From Bacteroidota bacterium (GTDB lineage: Bacteria > Bacteroidota > Rhodothermia > JANXDC01), in NCBI GenBank assembly GCA_025998875.1, contig AP024675.1, positions 947,589 to 1,011,588 of the forward strand: DNA of 64,000 nt, read 5' to 3'. Positions 8,648 to 16,912 of the stretch are shown in pieces. How positions within the stretch are numbered: the first letter of the stretch is position 1; every line of letters begins with the position of its first letter. The notes under the pieces were generated by a model. It was not told the DNA's origin. It saw nothing but the letters and a program-made list of their open reading frames with translations, and did no database searches. The position numbers and the translations under genes were made by a program.

Positions 8648-8928
8648 CGGCGCCTGCCGAACGGGGTCGGCTATTTTTCAGGGGAGCCTGTCCGTTCGTG
8701 TCTGGCATGCCGACCTCGAAGCATGGAGGCGGTGCAGCGCTAGCGGCTGGTGGATCGGTTTTAGGGGATGTGAGCCAAGCGTTTCATCTCTGAACGTCTT
8801 CCGGCATCCCCCCTACCCTTCGTCCACCGGTCCGCGGTTGTATGGGTGATAGCTCCCCTGCGGGGCTATCAAAACATGCAATTTTAGACCCCGTCCGCAG
8901 GGCGGGGGGTGCGGAAAGGAGGGTAGCG

Positions 8929-9321
8929 ATGCAGGCTCTCGGAAGACAGATCCTGGTCGAGTTTTACCAGTGCGACCCGGAGGTGCTGAACGACGAGGCC
9001 CGAATTCGCGATATTCTCATCGAAGGGGTGCGCCGTTCAAAGGCCACGATCGTGACGGATTCCTTCCATTCTTTCAGTCCCCATGGGGTAAGCGGGGTCG
9101 TCGTGATAGCCGAGTCGCACGTGGCCATACATACGTGGCCGGAGTATGGCTATGCGGCAGTGGATATCTTCACCTGCGGGGAGACCATCGATCCGTGGGT
9201 GATCCAGCGGTATTTGCAGGAGCAGTTTCGCTCCCGGAACGTCTCCAGTATGGAGCTTAAACGGGGACTGTTTCCGGAGCCCGTGCGGCATAAGCCGGCT
9301 GAGGTGGTTCAGGCGGGCTAA
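8929..9321 (+). CDS. speD: S-adenosylmethionine decarboxylase proenzyme
   Basis: A 130-residue class 1B prokaryotic AdoMetDC that makes decarboxylated SAM, the aminopropyl donor for polyamines. The proenzyme self-cleaves between E62 and S63 in AESHVAIHTWPE; S63 becomes the pyruvoyl group. H68 and C83 complete the active site, at the same numbers as in the Thermotoga enzyme. The ATG at 8929 is preceded by AAAGGAGGG and matches the family N-terminus; a frame reaching back to 8842 would add 29 unrelated residues. It is followed 80 nt later by speE, so the two form the polyamine operon. A long leader precedes the gene. Confidence 0.96.
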   Translation: MQALGRQILVEFYQCDPEVLNDEARIRDILIEGVRRSKATIVTDSFHSFSPHGVSGVVVIAESHVAIHTWPEYGYAAVDIFTCGETIDPWVIQRYLQEQFRSRNVSSMELKRGLFPEPVRHKPAEVVQAG

Positions 9322-9401
9322 TCCCGGATCGTTCGGGCGAGGTTCGGGGGGCGGTTTGATCCGCCCCTTTGATGTTTTCGGAGTCCTGGGTGAGGAGAGC
9401 G

Positions 9402-10280
9402 ATGAGCACAGCCAAGTTCTACCAGATCCAGTTTACGGAATACTGGGAAGGGCGCACCGGGCAGACCTTCGGCGTAGAGGACCTGCTCTTCAGTCGGCGC
9501 AGTCCATACCAGCACGTGCAGGTCTGGCAGACAGACGCCTTTGGCCGGATTCTGACCCTGGACGGGCTGGTTATGATCACCGAGCGCGATGAGTTCGTCT
9601 ATCATGAGATGATCGTCCATCCGGCGCTGTGCCTGCTGAAAAACCCCAAACGGGTGCTCGTTGTGGGCGGTGGGGATGGGGGTACGGTTCGGGAAATTCT
9701 GCGCTATCCCGACGTAGAGGGGGTGGATCTGGTGGAAATCGACTCTGTCGTTATCGAGGCGGCTCGGTGTTTCTTCCCGGAAGTGGCTTCCGCCTTCGAT
9801 GATCCGCGCCTGCACGTGCATGTGGCCGACGGGGTGCAGTTCGTGCAAAGCGCCCCGGCGGGATACTACGATGTGGTCATCGTCGACTCCACCGATCCCG
9901 TGGGGATCGCAGAGGGGCTTTTCGGGGAGGATTTCTACGTCCAGGTGGCTCGTATTCTGACCGCCGAGGGGGTGCTGGTGGCTCAGACCGAGTCGCCCTT
10001 TGATCGGCTATTTCAGCAGACCATCCAGGCGGCGCACGGTTTTCTGCGCCGTCTGTTTCCCATCGTAACCATGTATCTGGCCTTCATTCCCTCGTACCCG
10101 ACAGGCATGTGGTCCTTTACGCTGGCCAGCCGGATCTATCATCCGGTCCGGGATTTTGATCCCGAGCGCGCCCGAGCGCGCATCGCCCCTTTTCAGGAGA
10201 TGTTGCGCTATTATAACCCGGAGGTGCATGTGGCCGCTTTTGCGCTGCCCAACTTCGTGCGGCAGCAGCTGGAGGGCTAA
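9402..10280 (+). CDS. speE: Spermidine synthase (polyamine aminopropyltransferase)
   Basis: A 292-residue enzyme that transfers the aminopropyl group of decarboxylated SAM to putrescine or a related acceptor. It has the N-terminal beta domain (about 1-60) and a Rossmann methyltransferase-like domain with GGGDGG at 89-94, an acidic ribose contact EID at 112-114, and the catalytic loop VDSTDP at 161-166. The ATG at 9402 has GAGGAGAG upstream. It sits directly behind speD. No putrescine- or agmatine-producing gene lies in the window, so the acceptor (putrescine, or agmatine as in Thermus) is open. The stop shares CTAA with the convergent epimerase gene. Confidence 0.95.
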   Translation: MSTAKFYQIQFTEYWEGRTGQTFGVEDLLFSRRSPYQHVQVWQTDAFGRILTLDGLVMITERDEFVYHEMIVHPALCLLKNPKRVLVVGGGDGGTVREILRYPDVEGVDLVEIDSVVIEAARCFFPEVASAFDDPRLHVHVADGVQFVQSAPAGYYDVVIVDSTDPVGIAEGLFGEDFYVQVARILTAEGVLVAQTESPFDRLFQQTIQAAHGFLRRLFPIVTMYLAFIPSYPTGMWSFTLASRIYHPVRDFDPERARARIAPFQEMLRYYNPEVHVAAFALPNFVRQQLEG

Positions 10281-11248
10281 AGCCACCCATGGGCCCGGTA
10301 CCAGGCGATGGTCTCCGGGATACCTTGCTCGATGGGGATTTCCTGTCGATATCCGAGCAGACGCATGGCCTTTTCCGAAGAGCAGGTCCAGCGGGCCACC
10401 AGTTCACGCGCCTTTTCCCGGTTCAGGGGTGGATAGGTGCCCAGCAGGCGTCCGACGTGCTCCACCACGGCGCCTATCGGCACCACGAGATTGCGGGGCA
10501 CGGGCACGATCAGCGCCCAGCGGCCCAGGGCGCGCAGGGTGACGGCGACCAGCTCGCGCCAGCTGTAAAAGCGTTCGCTGGAGATGAAAAATACCTCCCG
10601 AAGCCCCTCGGGCCGCACAGCGGCCAGGTAGATGCCGCGTACCAGATCGCGAACATGTACCAGGCTGAGTTCCGGTTCGCGCCCGGAGCCCACGATCGCC
10701 ACAAGCCCTCTGGCCGCGGTCCGGAAAAACGTGTAGATATCCCGCTCCCTTGGCCCATATACGGCCGGGGGGCGTACGATCGTAAAGGGTAGATCGGAGA
10801 AGCGTTCCTGGACGCGCTCCTCCATGAGCGCCTTGCTCCGCCCGTAGGCGCTGATAGGGCGCAGGGGACTTGTCTCGGTAACCGGTCCGTTCGGGCTGGG
10901 ACCTACCGCAGCCTGGCTGCTTACGAGGAGCACTCGCCGGATCCGGGATCCGTGATGGCGGGCCAGTTCCAAGAGGCGTTCAGTGGCCTCCACGTTGGCC
11001 CGATACAGGGACTCCCAGTCCGGAGCGCGCGTCAATCCGGCCACATGGAAGACGTATTCGGCCTCGCTCAGGCCCTCCCGGAGCGCCCTCTCATCGAGAC
11101 CATCTCCGTAGAGGAAGCGTACGGGGAGTCCACGCAGCCAGCGGGGCTCCCGCCGTACCAGGCAATAGACCTCAAAGCCGTGCTGCAGCAGGTATTCCAC
11201 CAGATGGCTGCCGATAAATCCCGTTCCTCCGGTCACAAAGGCGCGCAT
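10277..11248 (-). CDS. NAD-dependent epimerase/dehydratase family protein (extended SDR)
   Basis: A 323-residue extended short-chain dehydrogenase. GGTGFIG at 7-13 binds NAD(P). The active-site pair is Y135-K139 in SAYGRSKAL, with SSQAAVGPS before it. This group includes dihydroflavonol-reductase-like and nucleoside-diphosphate-sugar epimerases; the C-terminal part does not settle the substrate. The ATG at 11248 has GGAGG 6 nt upstream. A perfect TATCTTTG box (reverse strand, 11271-11278) lies just before it. Transcribed leftwards, away from the CoA-binding-protein operon, and ending tail-to-tail with speE. Confidence 0.85.
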   Translation of the reverse strand: MRAFVTGGTGFIGSHLVEYLLQHGFEVYCLVRREPRWLRGLPVRFLYGDGLDERALREGLSEAEYVFHVAGLTRAPDWESLYRANVEATERLLELARHHGSRIRRVLLVSSQAAVGPSPNGPVTETSPLRPISAYGRSKALMEERVQERFSDLPFTIVRPPAVYGPRERDIYTFFRTAARGLVAIVGSGREPELSLVHVRDLVRGIYLAAVRPEGLREVFFISSERFYSWRELVAVTLRALGRWALIVPVPRNLVVPIGAVVEHVGRLLGTYPPLNREKARELVARWTCSSEKAMRLLGYRQEIPIEQGIPETIAWYRAHGWL

Positions 11249-11270
11249 GCCCGCCTCCACGTTGAGCGGC

Positions 11271-11278
11271 CAAAGATA
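11271..11278 (-). promoter_or_regulatory. Predicted -7 box for the epimerase gene
   Basis: TATCTTTG on the reverse strand, a full match to the Bacteroidota TAnnTTTG element, 23 nt before the ATG at 11248. I did not find a TTG at the 21-nt spacing seen elsewhere, so the -33 half is unassigned. Confidence 0.4.
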
Positions 11279-11286
11279 GCACCAAG

Positions 11287-11318
11287 TTGGCAAAAGCCTG
11301 ATCTGCCCCCTATTTTCC
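11287..11318 (+). promoter_or_regulatory. Predicted promoter for the 11.3-16.8 kb operon
   Basis: TTG at 11287-11289, a 21-nt gap, then TATTTTCC at 11311-11318 (6 of 8 to TAnnTTTG). The start site would fall about 18 nt before the ATG of the CoA-binding-protein gene. The TTG is itself the right arm of CCAA-G-TTGG. Confidence 0.45.
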
Positions 11319-11342
11319 GCTTCCGACCCATGCTCGGATCCT

Positions 11343-11756
11343 ATGACCGATTTGTTCGATATTTTAGCGCGGGCGCGGCGTATTGCCATTGTAGGTGCCT
11401 CTGTGCATGCCCATCGCCCCAGCCATCAGATCATGCGCTATCTTATGGAGCAGGGATACGAGGTAATTCCGGTTAATCCCTGCTATCCGGAAGTGCTCGG
11501 GATCCCCGCTTACCCTTCGGTGCGGCATCTGCCCGTGGAGGTGGATATCGTCAACGTGTTTCGTCGTCCCGAGGCCGTGGAGGCCGTGGTGGATGATGTC
11601 TTGGCCTCCGGTCAGCAGCCCGTGATCTGGACTCAGCTGGGGGCCCACAGCGAGCTCGCACAGCGGAAGGCGGAACGAGCCCGGCTGCGGTATATTCCCG
11701 AGGTGTGCATCATGGTCGTGCATCGACAGTGGCGGCAATGGCGGTGCGGCTTATAA
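11343..11756 (+). CDS. CoA-binding domain protein
   Basis: A 137-residue single-domain Rossmann protein of the CoA-binding family (COG1832 type), related to the nucleotide-binding domain of succinyl-CoA synthetase alpha. IAIVGAS at about 14-20 forms the phosphate loop. EVIPVNP and the QPVIWTQLGA stretch are family landmarks. Members bind CoA or regulate acyl metabolism; the role here is unproven. First gene of a rightward run, with the HAD gene starting inside its last 19 nt. Confidence 0.88.
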   Translation: MTDLFDILARARRIAIVGASVHAHRPSHQIMRYLMEQGYEVIPVNPCYPEVLGIPAYPSVRHLPVEVDIVNVFRRPEAVEAVVDDVLASGQQPVIWTQLGAHSELAQRKAERARLRYIPEVCIMVVHRQWRQWRCGL

Positions 11757-12478
11757 CGATCGACTTCTGGAACACCATGGTGGACCCCCATGTCGGGGGC
11801 GAGAAGCGCAAAGAGCTGCGTTTTGCCCAGCTGGAGCGGGTTCTCCGGCAGGCGGGGCGTCGGATGGAGCTCGAAGAGCTGGAGGCGGTCTATCAGCAGG
11901 CGCGGCTCTGGTTTGAGGGATCCTGGCAGGAGGCGCGCTATACCCCGCCTGTCGAATTGCTCGTCCGGCGGATCTGGGAAGAACTGGACGTGGAGGTTGC
12001 CGAAGAAGCCCATCGGGAGACGGTGCGCGTCTTCGAAGAGGGGCTCCTGCAGGCTCCCCCCGCCTTCGCCCCGGGTCTGAAGGAGGGACTGGCGGAGTTG
12101 GCCCAGCGCTATGCGCTCTGCATCGTCTCCGATACCATGTTTTCCCCTGGACGGGTTATCCGCCAGTTGCTCGAAGAGGCCGGGCTGATTGGATTTTTTC
12201 AGCATTTCGTCTTTTCCGATGAGACCGGATATGCCAAACCCGATCCACGAGCTTTTCTGAACGCCCTGCGCGCCTTCGGGGTCGAGCCCAGAGAGGCCGT
12301 GCATATCGGAGATCTGCAGCGCACGGATGTGGAGGGCGCTCAGGCGCTCGGGATGCGGGCCGTTTTATACGTGGGCCTCAATCGCCGGGATCTAGAAGGA
12401 CATACGGCCGATGCTGTGGCCGAGGACTGGCTTCAGATCCCGCCGCTTGTAGAACAGCTAGATCGGGGGGATCCCTGA
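11738..12478 (+). CDS. HAD-superfamily hydrolase
   Basis: A 246-residue haloacid-dehalogenase-type hydrolase, probably a phosphatase. Motif I is DFWNTM at about 8-13 with the nucleophile Asp first; Trp replaces the usual second Asp, as in several FDxW subfamilies. Motif II is the SD of VSDTMF, motif III the Lys of YAKPDP, and motif IV is HIGDLQRTDVEGA. A helical cap of about 100 residues lies between motifs I and II. The ATG at 11738 sits 19 nt inside the upstream gene, indicating translational coupling. An upstream start at 11705 would add 11 residues not seen in the family. The substrate is unknown. Confidence 0.85.
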   Translation: MAVRLITIDFWNTMVDPHVGGEKRKELRFAQLERVLRQAGRRMELEELEAVYQQARLWFEGSWQEARYTPPVELLVRRIWEELDVEVAEEAHRETVRVFEEGLLQAPPAFAPGLKEGLAELAQRYALCIVSDTMFSPGRVIRQLLEEAGLIGFFQHFVFSDETGYAKPDPRAFLNALRAFGVEPREAVHIGDLQRTDVEGAQALGMRAVLYVGLNRRDLEGHTADAVAEDWLQIPPLVEQLDRGDP

Positions 12479-12481
12479 ACG

Positions 12482-13249
12482 ATGGGGCATCATGTGCTCA
12501 TCAGCGGAGCCTCTTCGGGTATCGGAGCGGCTACCGCCCATCTGGCCGCTGAGCGAGGATGGGCGCTTTCCATCGGCGCCCGCCGCCTGGAGAGGCTGCA
12601 GGCCCTGGCCCGGGAAATCCAGAAGAGCTACGGGGTTTCTGTCTACGCCGCACCCCTGGATGTGCGGCATGCGGATTCCGTACGAAATTTTGTCCAGGGC
12701 GCTATGGCCCACAACGGGGTTCCGACGGTGCTCGTCAACAATGCTGGACTTGCCCTGGGTCTGCGCCCCCTGCTGGATACGCCCGAAGCAGATTATCAGA
12801 CGATGTTTCAGACGAACGTAGAAGGGGTCATCCGGCTCACCCAGGCCGTTGTGCCGCATATGCTTCAGGCCGGCCGGGGACATGTGATCATGCTCGGGTC
12901 CATTGCGGGCTGGGAGGCCTACGAGGGGGGCAGTGTATACTGTGCCACGAAGTTCGCCCTGCGGGCGCTGACACAGAGTTTGCGCCAGGAGCTGCTCGGC
13001 ACGCCGATTCGGCTGACCAGCATCGATCCCGGCATGGTGGAAACGGAGTTCAGCCTGGTTCGCTTTCGGGGAGATCAGGAGCGGGCCCGGAAGGTCTATG
13101 AGGGGCTCACGCCCCTGCGCCCCGAAGATGTGGCGCAGGCCATCCTCTGGGCCGTAGAGCAACCGGAGCATGTCAACGTGGATGTGATCATCCTCAAGCC
13201 GCGTGATCAGGCCTCGGTCTTCAAGGTGCATCGTCGTGTCCAGGGCTGA
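12482..13249 (+). CDS. Short-chain dehydrogenase/reductase (YdfG-like)
   Basis: A 255-residue classical SDR. The cofactor loop GASSGIG is at 9-15, NNAG at 86-89, catalytic S140 in LGSIAGWEAY and the Y153-x3-K157 pair in YCATK. The chain resembles YdfG-type NADP-dependent 3-hydroxy acid or serine dehydrogenases. It starts 3 nt after the HAD stop. The PHP gene begins within its 3' end, which places it in the same translationally coupled operon. The physiological substrate cannot be assigned from the sequence. Confidence 0.88.
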   Translation: MGHHVLISGASSGIGAATAHLAAERGWALSIGARRLERLQALAREIQKSYGVSVYAAPLDVRHADSVRNFVQGAMAHNGVPTVLVNNAGLALGLRPLLDTPEADYQTMFQTNVEGVIRLTQAVVPHMLQAGRGHVIMLGSIAGWEAYEGGSVYCATKFALRALTQSLRQELLGTPIRLTSIDPGMVETEFSLVRFRGDQERARKVYEGLTPLRPEDVAQAILWAVEQPEHVNVDVIILKPRDQASVFKVHRRVQG

Positions 13250-14093
13250 ACGCGCAGACCTGCACCTGCACAGCAACTACTCGGACGGCCGTCTGGGTCC
13301 TTGTGATCTGATGGGGCAGGCCGCAGAAGCCGCCCTGGGTGTGGTGGCGGTGGTGGATCATGACACGGTCGAGGGCCTCTTTGAGGCCGCGGAGGCGGCC
13401 AGGGAAAAGGGATTGGAGCTCATACCGGGCCTGGAGCTGAGCGCCCACTGGGGGGATCGGGAGCTGCATGTGTTGGGCTACGGTATAGACCCCGGCGATG
13501 CGGGCCTTCGGCGCGCGCTCGGTCTGTTGCAGCAGGCGCGCCTGGAACGGGTGCGGGAGATCCTAAGGCGCCTGCGGGAGGTCGGGATCTTGCTGTCCCT
13601 GGACCGGGTGCTGGAGGTGGCCGGCTCCGGTACCGTGGGGCGTCCCCATGTGGCGCGCGTACTCGTTGAGGCCGGATGGGCTCGTTCCGTGCGCGAGGCC
13701 TTTGTCCGCTATCTGGGGGCTCATGGACCGGCCGCCGCGCCGCGCGTGGGATTTCCCGTTGAGGAGGCCGTACGTCTGATCCGAGGGGCTGGAGGGGTGG
13801 CCGTGATCGCCCATCCGGGCCGTGCTCTGGCCGGCGCACCCATGGAGGCGCTCCTTCGTTTTGGGGTCGATGGGATTGAGACCGTTCACCCGAGCCATGA
13901 CTGGCGCCTGACGGCCTACTACGAGGTCCTGGCCCGCCGCGCTGGACTGCTCACCACCGGCGGATCCGATTACCACGGAAGAGCGGAAGAGGCGCTTCTG
14001 CTCGGCACAGTTACCGTTTCCGGTGTCGTGGTGGAGCGCCTGCTTGCTCGGATTCGTCAACAGCGGGAGAGGAAAAATGCCCGTCGTGCATGA
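13236..14093 (+). CDS. PHP-domain phosphoesterase (RNase AM/Rnm-like)
   Basis: A 285-residue metal-dependent phosphoesterase with a polymerase-and-histidinol-phosphatase domain. The metal ligands are visible in order: DLHLHSNYSDG, VDHDT, GLELSAHW, VIAHPGR, and GGSDYHG at the end. The internal insertion around GRPHVARVLVEAGWA is typical of the group that includes 3',5'-nucleotide phosphatase and the Rnm exonuclease acting on short RNAs. The GTG at 13236 was chosen: it has AAGGTG upstream and the family begins close to RADLHLHS. An ATG at 13203 is possible and would add 11 residues. It overlaps the genes on both sides (14 and 17 nt). Confidence 0.87.
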   Translation: MSRAERADLHLHSNYSDGRLGPCDLMGQAAEAALGVVAVVDHDTVEGLFEAAEAAREKGLELIPGLELSAHWGDRELHVLGYGIDPGDAGLRRALGLLQQARLERVREILRRLREVGILLSLDRVLEVAGSGTVGRPHVARVLVEAGWARSVREAFVRYLGAHGPAAAPRVGFPVEEAVRLIRGAGGVAVIAHPGRALAGAPMEALLRFGVDGIETVHPSHDWRLTAYYEVLARRAGLLTTGGSDYHGRAEEALLLGTVTVSGVVVERLLARIRQQRERKNARRA

Positions 14094-14544
14094 GGTTCCG
14101 CTCAGCGCCCGGGAGTTGCGGCTGGGTATTGCAATCAGCCGCTGGAACGAGCTCGTAACCGGCAAGCTACTTCAGGGGGCCCTGGAAGCGCTGCGCCGCC
14201 ACGGGGCAGATCCGGATCGGATCGAGGTGGCCTGGTGTCCGGGAGCCTTCGAGCTGCCCTTGCTGGTGCGCCGCATGGCGGAGACAGGTCGTTTCGATGC
14301 GCTCATCGCCCTGGGGGCCGTGATCCGGGGGGAAACCCCCCATTTCGAATACGTGGCCTCGGCGGCCACGCAAGGTCTGGCCCGCACAATGCTGGAGCTG
14401 AACATCCCCGTGGGCTTTGGGCTCCTGACAACCGATACCCTCGAGCAGGCCCTTGAGCGGGCCGGAGGTAAGGCGGGAAACAAGGGGGCCGAGGCCGCCC
14501 TGGCTGCGGTGGAGATGGCTCACTTGCTCACCCGACTGAGATGA
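14077..14544 (+). CDS. ribH: 6,7-dimethyl-8-ribityllumazine synthase
   Basis: Condenses 5-amino-6-ribitylaminouracil with dihydroxybutanone phosphate, the penultimate riboflavin step. It has 155 residues, the usual length, and the family assembles into pentamers or icosahedral shells. Landmarks are SRWNE at 21-25, GAFELP at 56-61, GAVIRGETPHFEYV at 80-93 with the catalytic H89, and NKGAEAA near the C-terminus. The ATG at 14077 has GGGAGAGG upstream. It begins 17 nt inside the PHP gene, and its own stop overlaps the next start as ATGA. No other rib gene lies in the window. Confidence 0.96.
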   Translation: MPVVHEVPLSARELRLGIAISRWNELVTGKLLQGALEALRRHGADPDRIEVAWCPGAFELPLLVRRMAETGRFDALIALGAVIRGETPHFEYVASAATQGLARTMLELNIPVGFGLLTTDTLEQALERAGGKAGNKGAEAALAAVEMAHLLTRLR

Positions 14545-16829
14545 GACGGATCGGCTCGCTGCTCGGTTTTCTGCTCTGTGCCCTGCTCCCCCTTCAGGCC
14601 CAGCCCGGCCGCTGGCAGGCCTATACCGCCATGCGGCAGGTAAACACGCTCACCGCATCCCGTTCGACCCTCTGGGCCGGCACCACGGGCGGACTTTTCG
14701 CCTACGAGCTCGCTACCGGCGAGGTGCGCCGTTTTACGCGGGTGGAGGGTATGAGCGGCATCGAGATCTCCGCCCTGCTCTATGATGAGCGCCGAAATAG
14801 GCTCTGGGTGGGTTATCCCAACGGGGTGCTCGATGTCTGGGACGAAACCCAACAGCGATGGCGGACCATCCTGGATATCGCGCGCAGTACCCAGTTTACC
14901 CAGCGGGGTGTGCGCTCCTTTTTCGTTTACGGGGATACCCTCTATGTGGCCACGGATTTTGGCATCGTGCTGCTGGATTCGCAGGGACGGGTGCGCGATT
15001 CCTACACGCGCCTGGGGACGCTCAACCCCGGTACCCCGGTATGGTCCGTGCTTATCGCAGCCGGCCGGATCTGGGCGGCTACGGATTTCGGTGTGGCCTC
15101 CGCCCCCCTTGCGGCCCCCAACCTGAAAGCCCCCGAATTCTGGGAGCTACACGGAAGCGGCTGTGGGCTTCCCTCGGGGCGTATTTATGCCCTTGCCGAC
15201 TACGAGAACACCGTTTATGCGGCCACCTCCGGCGGGCTTGCCCGATACGACGGAAGCTGTTGGCGTCTTCTGCCCCTCCTGCGGGAGCCCGTGGTGGCCC
15301 TCTCCAGGCAGGTGGATTATCTCTTCGTCCTCACCCCTTCGGCCGTAGCCCGGCTCGATCCCGCTCTGGCCGTGAGCCGTTTTCCCCTCTCTCCGGGCGA
15401 GCCGCGCGCCCTTTGGGCGCAGAGTCCCACGATCTGGTGGGTGGGCGATTTCCAGCGAGGTCTTTGCCGTTACGAAGGGGGCCAGCTCCGCTGGCAGTTC
15501 ATCCCCGAGGGGCCCTATAGCAACCTGATCAGCCAGCTTTCCTGGAGCCCCCGGGGCCTGCTGTGGGCGGCCTCCAGTCAGCTGGACCGGCCCGGAAGCG
15601 GCTTTTATCGCTTCGATGGGACCCGGTGGACGAACTTCCATCCCGATCTCCTGCCCGAGCTGGCCGGCATCTTCGATGTACCCGCCGTGCTGGCCGATCC
15701 CGATGGCGGGGTGTGGGCAGGAACCTGGGGGCGGGGGATTGTGCGCGTAGAGCCGGATGGTACCCTGCGGCGTTTTGACCGCCGAAGCGGCCTCATCGGC
15801 ATCCCCGGATCCGAAGACTATGTGGTCGTCCCCGCCCTGAGTCGGGATCCCCGGGGACGGATATGGGCGGTGAGCTTTCTGTCGAGCTATCCCCTTTTCG
15901 TCTACGAAAACGGCCGCTGGACTGGCCTGCCGCGCCACAGCCAGGCCCCGGGCAATGCGACATACTTTACCGTGTATGCGGACTCCTCGGGCCTGCTCTG
16001 GATTGGCCTGCGGGCTTCGGATGACAAGAATGTGGGCATGGGGCTGCTGGTGCTCGATACGCGAGACACCCCGGAAAACCCGGCCGATGATCGGGCGCTC
16101 TACCTGCGGGCCGAGCGGGGAGCGGGAAACCTGCCGGATCGCAAGGTGAATGCGATCGTGCAGGACCGAAGGGGCATGATCTGGATCGGCACGGCACGGG
16201 GCCTGGCCTACTATCCCTTCCCCGGGTTGCTTATCGAGGGATCAACGGCCGAACGGGAAGCGCAGTGGCCCGTCTCGGCCGATACCGGCCAGGGACGGCG
16301 CAGCTACCTGTTGCGCGAGCTGAGCGTGAACGCTATCGCCATCGATGGCGCCAATCGCAAATGGATCGGCTCTCCGGATGGGCTGTGGGTGACGGATGAG
16401 GCCGTCTCCCGGGTGCTGGCGCATTACACCACGGAAAACAGCCCCCTGTTGTCCAACAACATACTCGGACTGGCCTACCGGCCCGATACGGGAGAGCTGT
16501 TTGTGGCCACCTCGGCAGGCCTGGTCAGTATCATGACCGACGTGCTCGGGCCGGAGCCCGAACTGCGCACGCTGCGGATCTTCCCCAACCCCGTTCGCCT
16601 GCAGGGGCCCCGACCCATTTACATCCGGGGACTGACCGAGGAGACCCGAATCAAAATTCTCTCCATCGAGGGCCATCTGGTCCGGGAACTGTATGTCCGG
16701 GGAGGACAGGCCATCTGGGATGGCCGGGATACCGAGGGTCGGCTTGTGCCTTCAGGGGTATACCTGATCACGGCCGTCGATCTGGCCACGCGACGTTCCG
16801 CAGTGGGCAAGGTGCTCATCATCCGCTGA
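14541..16829 (+). CDS. PorZ-like two-propeller protein with type IX sorting tail
   Basis: A 762-residue exported protein, close to the ~776 residues of Porphyromonas PorZ. After a signal peptide (about 1-20, ending LQAQ) comes GRWQAYTAMRQVNTL and LWAGTTGGLFAYEL, the characteristic opening of PorZ-type beta-propellers. WVGYPNG, WIGLRASD, WIGTARGLAYY and similar blades follow through about 670. The last ~85 residues (FPNPVRLQG to the end) form a type A T9SS sorting domain. PorZ belongs to the outer-membrane attachment complex that ligates cargo to lipopolysaccharide. The alternative is a generic two-component-regulator-propeller surface protein. It is the last gene of a coupled run that starts at 11343. 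Confidence 0.7.
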   Translation: MRRIGSLLGFLLCALLPLQAQPGRWQAYTAMRQVNTLTASRSTLWAGTTGGLFAYELATGEVRRFTRVEGMSGIEISALLYDERRNRLWVGYPNGVLDVWDETQQRWRTILDIARSTQFTQRGVRSFFVYGDTLYVATDFGIVLLDSQGRVRDSYTRLGTLNPGTPVWSVLIAAGRIWAATDFGVASAPLAAPNLKAPEFWELHGSGCGLPSGRIYALADYENTVYAATSGGLARYDGSCWRLLPLLREPVVALSRQVDYLFVLTPSAVARLDPALAVSRFPLSPGEPRALWAQSPTIWWVGDFQRGLCRYEGGQLRWQFIPEGPYSNLISQLSWSPRGLLWAASSQLDRPGSGFYRFDGTRWTNFHPDLLPELAGIFDVPAVLADPDGGVWAGTWGRGIVRVEPDGTLRRFDRRSGLIGIPGSEDYVVVPALSRDPRGRIWAVSFLSSYPLFVYENGRWTGLPRHSQAPGNATYFTVYADSSGLLWIGLRASDDKNVGMGLLVLDTRDTPENPADDRALYLRAERGAGNLPDRKVNAIVQDRRGMIWIGTARGLAYYPFPGLLIEGSTAEREAQWPVSADTGQGRRSYLLRELSVNAIAIDGANRKWIGSPDGLWVTDEAVSRVLAHYTTENSPLLSNNILGLAYRPDTGELFVATSAGLVSIMTDVLGPEPELRTLRIFPNPVRLQGPRPIYIRGLTEETRIKILSIEGHLVRELYVRGGQAIWDGRDTEGRLVPSGVYLITAVDLATRRSAVGKVLIIR

Positions 16830-16912
16830 GGTTACGGTTTCTTAACCGCCTTTTCATCTCCTGCTAACATGGCCTCCCGAGCTTGCGATGACATAACCAG
16901 GGGAGGCCGCTC

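Larger units (their letters stand above)
8549..8928. other. Long intergenic region between DUF885 and speD, structured leader candidate
   Basis: 380 nt without a credible gene. It holds, left to right, an inverted repeat (8601-8620), a predicted rightward promoter (8616-8647), and about 275 nt of putative 5' leader before speD. The leader contains several foldable stretches. A GGGGATG/CATCCCC stem (8764-8770 with 8805-8811) encloses CGTTT/GAACG (8780-8784 with 8792-8796). A hairpin lies at 8848-8870 (GATAG and CCCC arms against GGGG and CTATC). A GC-rich hairpin at 8888-8910 ends 18 nt before the start codon. No riboswitch class that I know was recognised. Confidence 0.5.

Noticed and set aside
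8653-8928. SAM-I or SAM-II riboswitch upstream of speD
   Set aside because: I looked for the conserved core bases of these classes and did not find them; only general hairpins are visible.
11738-12478. Missing second Asp in HAD motif I as loss of function
   Set aside because: DFWNT-type motifs occur in active haloacid-dehalogenase-like subfamilies, and the other motifs are intact.
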